Shown here: positions 51,777 through 56,292 of the stretch, piece after piece
How the letters are laid out: every line of letters begins with the position of its first letter
Numbering within the stretch: the first letter of the stretch is position 1
NCBI RefSeq assembly: GCF_026008495.1
Contig: NZ_BQUN01000058.1
Span: 1 to 56,292 of the forward strand
Source of the DNA: Streptomyces sp. A012304
GTDB lineage: Bacteria > Actinomycetota > Actinomycetes > Streptomycetales > Streptomycetaceae
Length of the DNA stretch: 56,292 nt
Direction of reading: 5' to 3'
Program-made: the position numbers and the translations under genes
The notes under the pieces: generated by a model
The model's input: the letters and a program-made list of their open reading frames with translations, nothing else
Told to the model about the DNA's origin: nothing
Databases searched by the model: none

Positions 51777-54700
51777 ACCGCGCCCCCGCCTCCCGCAAGG
51801 AGGAGGCCCTCTGGCTGCTGGAACGGATCGTCCCCGGCAGCGCCGTCAACAACCTGTCGCTGGCGTTCCGCGTCGAGGGACGGCTCGACGCCGAGGCACT
51901 GCGCCGGACCCTGACGCTGCTGCTGCGCCGCCACCCCGTGCTGAGGACGGTCTTCCACACCGACGACAGCGGCCTGACCAAGACGGTGACCGACGTCGAC
52001 GTCGTCCCCACGGAGACAGCGACGTGCGAGGACGACCGGGCCGACGCCGAGCTGGCCGCGTTCGTCGCACGGCCCTTCGCCCTGTCCGGACAGCCCCTCC
52101 TCAGGGCGCTCCTGCTGCACGGCACCACACGGGACCACTTCTGCCTCGCCGTCCACCACCTCGTCTTCGACACCCTCTCCGGCGCGGTCCTCCTCGACGA
52201 ACTCACCACCCTCTACACGGCCCTCACCACCGGACAGCAGCCCCCCGCCGAGCTGTCAGAGGAGGTCGCGCCCCTCCCGGACACCCCGCCCCGCGAGGCG
52301 AGCACCGCCTTCTGGCGCGACCGGCTGAAGGGATTCGACCCCGAGCAGCTCGCCCTGCGCGTCGGCCGCCCCGAACCGGCCAACCCCACACTCCGCGGCG
52401 ACCAGGTCCTGCACCACCTCTCGGACGGCGCCCGCGAGGCCGTACGGCGCACGGCGAGGGAACTGCGCGCCTCCGAGGCCGTCGTCCTGCTCGCCGCCTA
52501 CTGCCTGCTGCTCGCCCGGCACGGCGCCGGCCCGGACCTGGTCGTCGGATCACCGGTGAACGTCCGCGGCCCCCGCGACCAGCGCGCCGTCGGCTACCAC
52601 GTCAACGTCCTCCCGCTGCGCGTCGGCGTCGACCCGTCGCTGTCCTTCGCCGAGCTGGTGAGCCGGGTGCGGCACGTCTTCATGAACGCCATCGCCCACG
52701 CGGACGTCCCCGTCGACGCCCTGCTGGACGAGGTGCCCCGCCGCGATGTCTCCTGGCACAACTCCCTGTTCCGGCACGTCTTCAACTACGTGCCCGGCAA
52801 CGGCCTGCCGCCCTTCGAACTGGCGGGCAGCCCGGCCCGGCCCCTCGTCGTGGAGAACGGCTACAGCAAGTTCGACCTGGAGTTCTTCGTCCTGTCCTCG
52901 CCCGAGTCCGTCGGGGTCCGGGCCGCGTTCTGCGTCGAGGCCTTCGACCGCGACGACGTCCACGCCCTGCTGCGCCGCTACGACCGGCTGCTGGAGACCC
53001 TCGGCGCCGACCCGGCGGCACCCGTCGGCGAGGCCGACCTGTTCTCCCCGGCCGACCGCGCGACCGTCGACCGCGCCAACGACACCGGCCGGCCGCTCCC
53101 CTGGCCGACCGTCCTCGACGCGGTCCGCTCCCGGGTGCGGGCCCACCCCGACGCGACCGCCCTGGTCGACGACCGGGGCCGCGAGGTGTCCTACGGCGCG
53201 CTGTGGCGGGCCGCCCGCGACACGGCCGGGGCGCTGCGCGCGGAAGGCGTCGGCGCCGGCGACGTCGTCGCCGTACTCGCCGGACGCGGGCCCGAGCTGG
53301 CGGCCGCCGTCCTCGGCGTCTGGCTCGCCGGAGCGGCCTATCTGCCGCTCGACCCGAACCACCCCGCCGACCGGCTCCGCCACCAGCTCGACGACTCCGG
53401 CGCCGCGGTGATCCTCGCCGCCGACCCGTCCGTCGTGCCCGACGCCGAGACCCGCACGGTACGGCCCCTGGCACCGGCACCCGCACCCGCGCCCCGCGAC
53501 GACCCGTCGACCGCACCCGGCGCCGCCACGTCCACCGACCCCGGCTCCCGCGCCTACCTGATCTACACCTCAGGGTCCACCGGGCTGCCCAAGGGCACCC
53601 TGGTCAGCCACCACAACCTCGCGAACCTGGTCGCGGACTTCGCGGAGCGGTTCACCGACGTCGCGTCGGTGCTCTGGCTCACCACGTTCTCCTTCGACAT
53701 CTCCGCCCTCGAACTGTTCCTGCCGCTCGTCGCCGGCGGCCGGGTCGTCGTCGCGCCGGACGAGGCCCGCACCGACGGGCGGGCGCTGGCCGACACCGTC
53801 ACCCGGCACCGGGTGGACACCGTGCAGGCCACCCCCACCACCTGGCGGCTCGTCGTGGACGGCGCGGCCGACGCCCTCGCCCCCTGCCGGGTGCTGTGCG
53901 GCGGCGAGCCCCTGCCGCGTGAACTGGCGCGCCGGCTCACAGAGGTGGCCCGCGAGGTGTGGAACGTGTACGGCCCGACCGAGACCACCATCTGGTCCAC
54001 CGCGGGCCGGGTGCCCGCCGAGGGACCGCTCACCGTCGGCCGTCCCCTCGCCAACACCCAGGTGTTCGTCGCCGACCCCGACGGGCGCGAACTGCCCGTG
54101 GGCGTGCTCGGCGAACTGCGCGTGGCCGGCGGCGGCGTCGCCCTCGGCTACCACGACCGTCCTGACCTCACCACCGCCCGCTTCACCGGACACCCCCGCT
54201 ACGGCCGCCACTACCGCACCGGCGACCTGGCGCGCTGGCTGCCCGACGGCACGCTCCAGGTCGCCGGACGCACCGACCGCCAGGTCAAACTGCGCGGCAA
54301 TCGCATCGAACTGCCCGAGGTCGAGGCCGTGCTCCTCGCCGAACCCGACGTCCGCGGCGTGGCCGCCGTGATCGCCGGCGAACCAGGAGGCGACGACGTG
54401 CTGATCGCCTTCGTCGACGGCCCCGACAAACCCGAGCTGGCCGAGCGGCTGTGGGACCGGGCCCGCGCCAAGCTGCCGCTGGCCGCCGTGCCCAGCGCGT
54501 TCCACTTCGTGGAGGCCTTCCCCATGACGGGCAACGACAAGGTCGACTACCCCGCCCTGACCCGCCTCGCCGAGGAGCGGCGCGCACAGCGGTCCACGAC
54601 GGCCGACGCCTACGACGACGGGGCGGACGAACTGCTCTCGACGCTGGTGTCCCTCTGGCGCGAACTGCTGGACCGCCAGGACCTCGACCACCGGGCGAAC

Positions 54701-54883
54701 TTCTTCGCCAGCGGCGGTCACTCGCTGCTGGCCGCCCGGCTGACGCAGCGCATCGAGGAAGTGACAGGCATCCGGATCCCCATGGCCGACGTCTTCGCCC
54801 AGCCCACCCCCCTGAGGCTGGCGGAGCATCTGCGGGTGACCGGTTCGCACGACGACAGCGGCGCCGGACAACCGGGCGCCTGA
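51773..54883 (+). CDS. NRPS module C-A-PCP, predicted glycine-activating
   Basis: A 1036-residue single NRPS module. The condensation domain (about 1-440) has HHLVFDT at 128-134, intact except that the final Gly is Thr. The adenylation domain (about 450-930) has A3 YTSGSTGLPKG near 596, A4 FSFDISALELF, A5 NVYGPTETTIW and A10 near GNDKVDYPAL. The specificity residues I read are D-I-L-Q-L-G-V-I-W-K, one step from the common glycine code DILQLGLIWK. The carrier domain ends the protein, with Ser984 in GGHSLL. There is no thioesterase or docking extension that I can identify. The gene is coupled to the Cys-hydrolase upstream and followed after 26 bp by the PKS gene, so glycine is probably built into the same product. 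Confidence 0.92.
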   Translation: MNRAPASRKEEALWLLERIVPGSAVNNLSLAFRVEGRLDAEALRRTLTLLLRRHPVLRTVFHTDDSGLTKTVTDVDVVPTETATCEDDRADAELAAFVARPFALSGQPLLRALLLHGTTRDHFCLAVHHLVFDTLSGAVLLDELTTLYTALTTGQQPPAELSEEVAPLPDTPPREASTAFWRDRLKGFDPEQLALRVGRPEPANPTLRGDQVLHHLSDGAREAVRRTARELRASEAVVLLAAYCLLLARHGAGPDLVVGSPVNVRGPRDQRAVGYHVNVLPLRVGVDPSLSFAELVSRVRHVFMNAIAHADVPVDALLDEVPRRDVSWHNSLFRHVFNYVPGNGLPPFELAGSPARPLVVENGYSKFDLEFFVLSSPESVGVRAAFCVEAFDRDDVHALLRRYDRLLETLGADPAAPVGEADLFSPADRATVDRANDTGRPLPWPTVLDAVRSRVRAHPDATALVDDRGREVSYGALWRAARDTAGALRAEGVGAGDVVAVLAGRGPELAAAVLGVWLAGAAYLPLDPNHPADRLRHQLDDSGAAVILAADPSVVPDAETRTVRPLAPAPAPAPRDDPSTAPGAATSTDPGSRAYLIYTSGSTGLPKGTLVSHHNLANLVADFAERFTDVASVLWLTTFSFDISALELFLPLVAGGRVVVAPDEARTDGRALADTVTRHRVDTVQATPTTWRLVVDGAADALAPCRVLCGGEPLPRELARRLTEVAREVWNVYGPTETTIWSTAGRVPAEGPLTVGRPLANTQVFVADPDGRELPVGVLGELRVAGGGVALGYHDRPDLTTARFTGHPRYGRHYRTGDLARWLPDGTLQVAGRTDRQVKLRGNRIELPEVEAVLLAEPDVRGVAAVIAGEPGGDDVLIAFVDGPDKPELAERLWDRARAKLPLAAVPSAFHFVEAFPMTGNDKVDYPALTRLAEERRAQRSTTADAYDDGADELLSTLVSLWRELLDRQDLDHRANFFASGGHSLLAARLTQRIEEVTGIRIPMADVFAQPTPLRLAEHLRVTGSHDDSGAGQPGA

Positions 54884-54909
54884 CGAACGGGGTGGAGGTC
54901 GCTGAGCCG

Positions 54910-56292
54910 ATGAACGAGACCGAGAAGTCCTCGACCGAGACCGTCGCGGAGCCGATCGCGGTGATCGGACTGTCCTGCCGGCTGCCCGGGGCGCCCGACC
55001 CCGGCGGCTTCTGGGAGCTGCTGCGGCGGGCCGAGCACGGCATCACGGAGGTGCCGGAGGGCCGCTGGGGCCCCGAAGCGGACACCGTGACGGACCCCGG
55101 GGCCCGCAGGGGCGGCTTCCTCGACCACGTCGACCGGTTCGACGCCGCCTTCTTCTCCGTCTCCCCGCGCGAGGCGGCCATGATGGACCCCCAGCAGCGC
55201 CTCGCCCTGGAACTCGCCTGGGAGGCACTGGAGTCCGCCTGCCTGGCCCCGGCCTCCCTCGACGGCAGCCGCACCGGCGTCTTCCTCGGCGCGATCTCCG
55301 GCGACTACGCGACGCTCGTGCACCGCGCCGGCCACGAGGCGATCACCCGGCACACCATGGCCGGCCTGCAACGCGGCCTGATCGCCAACCGCATCTCCTA
55401 CCACCTCGGCCTGCGCGGCCCCAGCATGGCGGTCGACGCCGCCCAGGCCTCCTCGCTCGTCGCCGTCCACCTGGCCTGCGAGAGCATCAGGGCGGGCGAG
55501 TCGGACATCGCCCTCGCCGGGGGAGTCCACCTCAACCTGGCGCCGCTGAGCGCCCTGGCCGCCGCCCGGTTCGGCGGGCTCTCCCCGGACGGCCGCAGCT
55601 ACACCTTCGACGAACGCGCCAACGGGTTCGTGCGCGGCGAGGGCGGCGGCCTGGTCCTGCTCAAGCCGCTCACCCGCGCCCTGGCCGACGGCGACCACAT
55701 CCACTGCCTGATCAGGGGCAGCGCGGTCAACAACGACGGCACGACCGACGGCCTGACCCGCCCGGACGCCGCCGCCCAGGAGGACGTCGTACGCCGGGCC
55801 TGGGCCCGGGCCGGCGTCGACCCCGCCACCGCCGGCTACGTGGAGCTCCACGGCACCGGCACCCGCGTCGGCGACCCGATCGAGGCCGCCGCCCTGGGCG
55901 CGGCACTGGGCCGCGCCAGGCCCACCGGCCACCCCCTGCTGGTCGGGTCGGCGAAGACCAACGTCGGCCACCTGGAAGGCGCCGCCGGCATCGTCGGCCT
56001 GCTCAAGACCGTGCTCAGCGTCGGCAAGGGCGAGATCCCGGCCAGCCTGAACTTCGCCCGCCCCAACCCCGGGATCCCGCTGCCGGAACTCAATCTCGGC
56101 GTCCCGACGCACCTCACCCCCTGGCCCCGCTCGCACGGTCCGCGCCGGGCGGGCGTGTCCTCCTTCGGGATGGGCGGCACGAACTGTCATGTGGTGGTGG
56201 AGGAGGCGCCCGTGGCGGAGCGGGAGGCTTCCGTTTCCGGGGAGGCGCCGGGGTCCGTGCTGCCGTTCGTGGTGTCGGCGCGGAGCCGGGGT
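54910..56292 (+). CDS. Type I modular polyketide synthase, KSQ loading domain (cut by window edge)
   Basis: The reading frame is open to the end of the window, so only about 461 residues are visible. They form a type I ketosynthase: PIAVIGLSCRLPGA, DPQQRLALELAWEALE, histidine motifs ELHGTGTRVGDPIEA and SAKTNVGHLEGAAG, and the closing SSFGMGGTNCHVVVEEAP that leads to an AT linker. The active-site segment reads VDAAQASSLVAV, so Gln179 (codon 55444-55446) replaces the Cys of VDTACSSSL. This is a KSQ domain, which decarboxylates a malonyl-type unit to prime the chain. GGAGG lies 11 bases before the ATG. The remaining domains lie outside the window. Confidence 0.93.
   Translation, partial: MNETEKSSTETVAEPIAVIGLSCRLPGAPDPGGFWELLRRAEHGITEVPEGRWGPEADTVTDPGARRGGFLDHVDRFDAAFFSVSPREAAMMDPQQRLALELAWEALESACLAPASLDGSRTGVFLGAISGDYATLVHRAGHEAITRHTMAGLQRGLIANRISYHLGLRGPSMAVDAAQASSLVAVHLACESIRAGESDIALAGGVHLNLAPLSALAAARFGGLSPDGRSYTFDERANGFVRGEGGGLVLLKPLTRALADGDHIHCLIRGSAVNNDGTTDGLTRPDAAAQEDVVRRAWARAGVDPATAGYVELHGTGTRVGDPIEAAALGAALGRARPTGHPLLVGSAKTNVGHLEGAAGIVGLLKTVLSVGKGEIPASLNFARPNPGIPLPELNLGVPTHLTPWPRSHGPRRAGVSSFGMGGTNCHVVVEEAPVAEREASVSGEAPGSVLPFVVSARSRG

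Overview
This is a GC-rich actinobacterial stretch. A complete spore-pigment (whiE-type) aromatic polyketide cluster, twin-arginine exported proteins, a Ser/Thr kinase, a SpoIIE-type phosphatase and a regulator carrying two rare TTA (bldA) codons all point to Streptomyces or a very close relative. No tRNA, rRNA, CRISPR array or insertion sequence was recognised.

Region 1 (58-16634) is mixed chromosomal content. It opens with an SRPBCC protein, a CrtI-like FAD oxidoreductase and an SDR on the + strand. A tiny hydrophobic protein, an acyltransferase, a SpoIIE-type phosphatase and a small DUF6083-like protein follow. Next come a kinase fused to an extracellular solute-binding domain, a class II glutamine amidotransferase, a very small conserved-looking protein and a lipoprotein. 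The region ends with a squalene/phytoene-synthase-like domain fused to a cis-prenyltransferase, a rhomboid protease, a VOC protein, a secreted beta-helix protein and an O-methyltransferase.

Region 2 (16722-23902, minus strand) is the spore-pigment locus. The order is FAD hydroxylase (ORFVIII), SchA/CurD protein (ORFI), cupin (ORFII), KS-alpha (ORFIII), CLF (ORFIV), ACP (ORFV), aromatase/cyclase (ORFVI) and TcmI-like cyclase (ORFVII), with ATGA-type overlaps in the core. ORFVIII runs in the same direction as the rest, unlike the divergent arrangement known in S. coelicolor. A 21-bp perfect-stem hairpin separates the locus from the convergent O-methyltransferase.

Region 3 (24053-39536) holds an acyltransferase, a secreted protein, a HEAT-repeat protein and a tight minus-strand operon (33690 to 27378). 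That operon encodes a small membrane protein, a GMC oxidoreductase, an alpha-dioxygenase-like heme peroxidase and a trypsin-like protease fused to an alpha/beta hydrolase. A leishmanolysin-like metalloprotease is divergent from it. Three further minus-strand genes act on, or probably act on, cell-wall or carbohydrate polymers: a Tat-exported toroid-like protein behind a LacI-type palindrome, an M15 peptidase and a DUF1906/peptidoglycan-binding protein.

Region 4 (40060 to the right edge) looks like the left part of a modular NRPS/PKS gene cluster. It has a LuxR/LAL regulator with two TTA codons and an MFS exporter with a divergent MarR regulator and a strong palindromic operator. A four-gene fkbH-I-J-K set would make an oxygenated malonyl-ACP extender, but no fkbG O-methyltransferase is present. 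On the + strand follow an FG-GAP protein, an alpha/beta hydrolase with a cysteine nucleophile, and a C-A-PCP NRPS module whose specificity residues read as glycine. Last is a type I PKS, cut by the window edge, whose first KS has Gln in place of the active-site Cys (a KSQ loading domain). The product cannot be named from this window.
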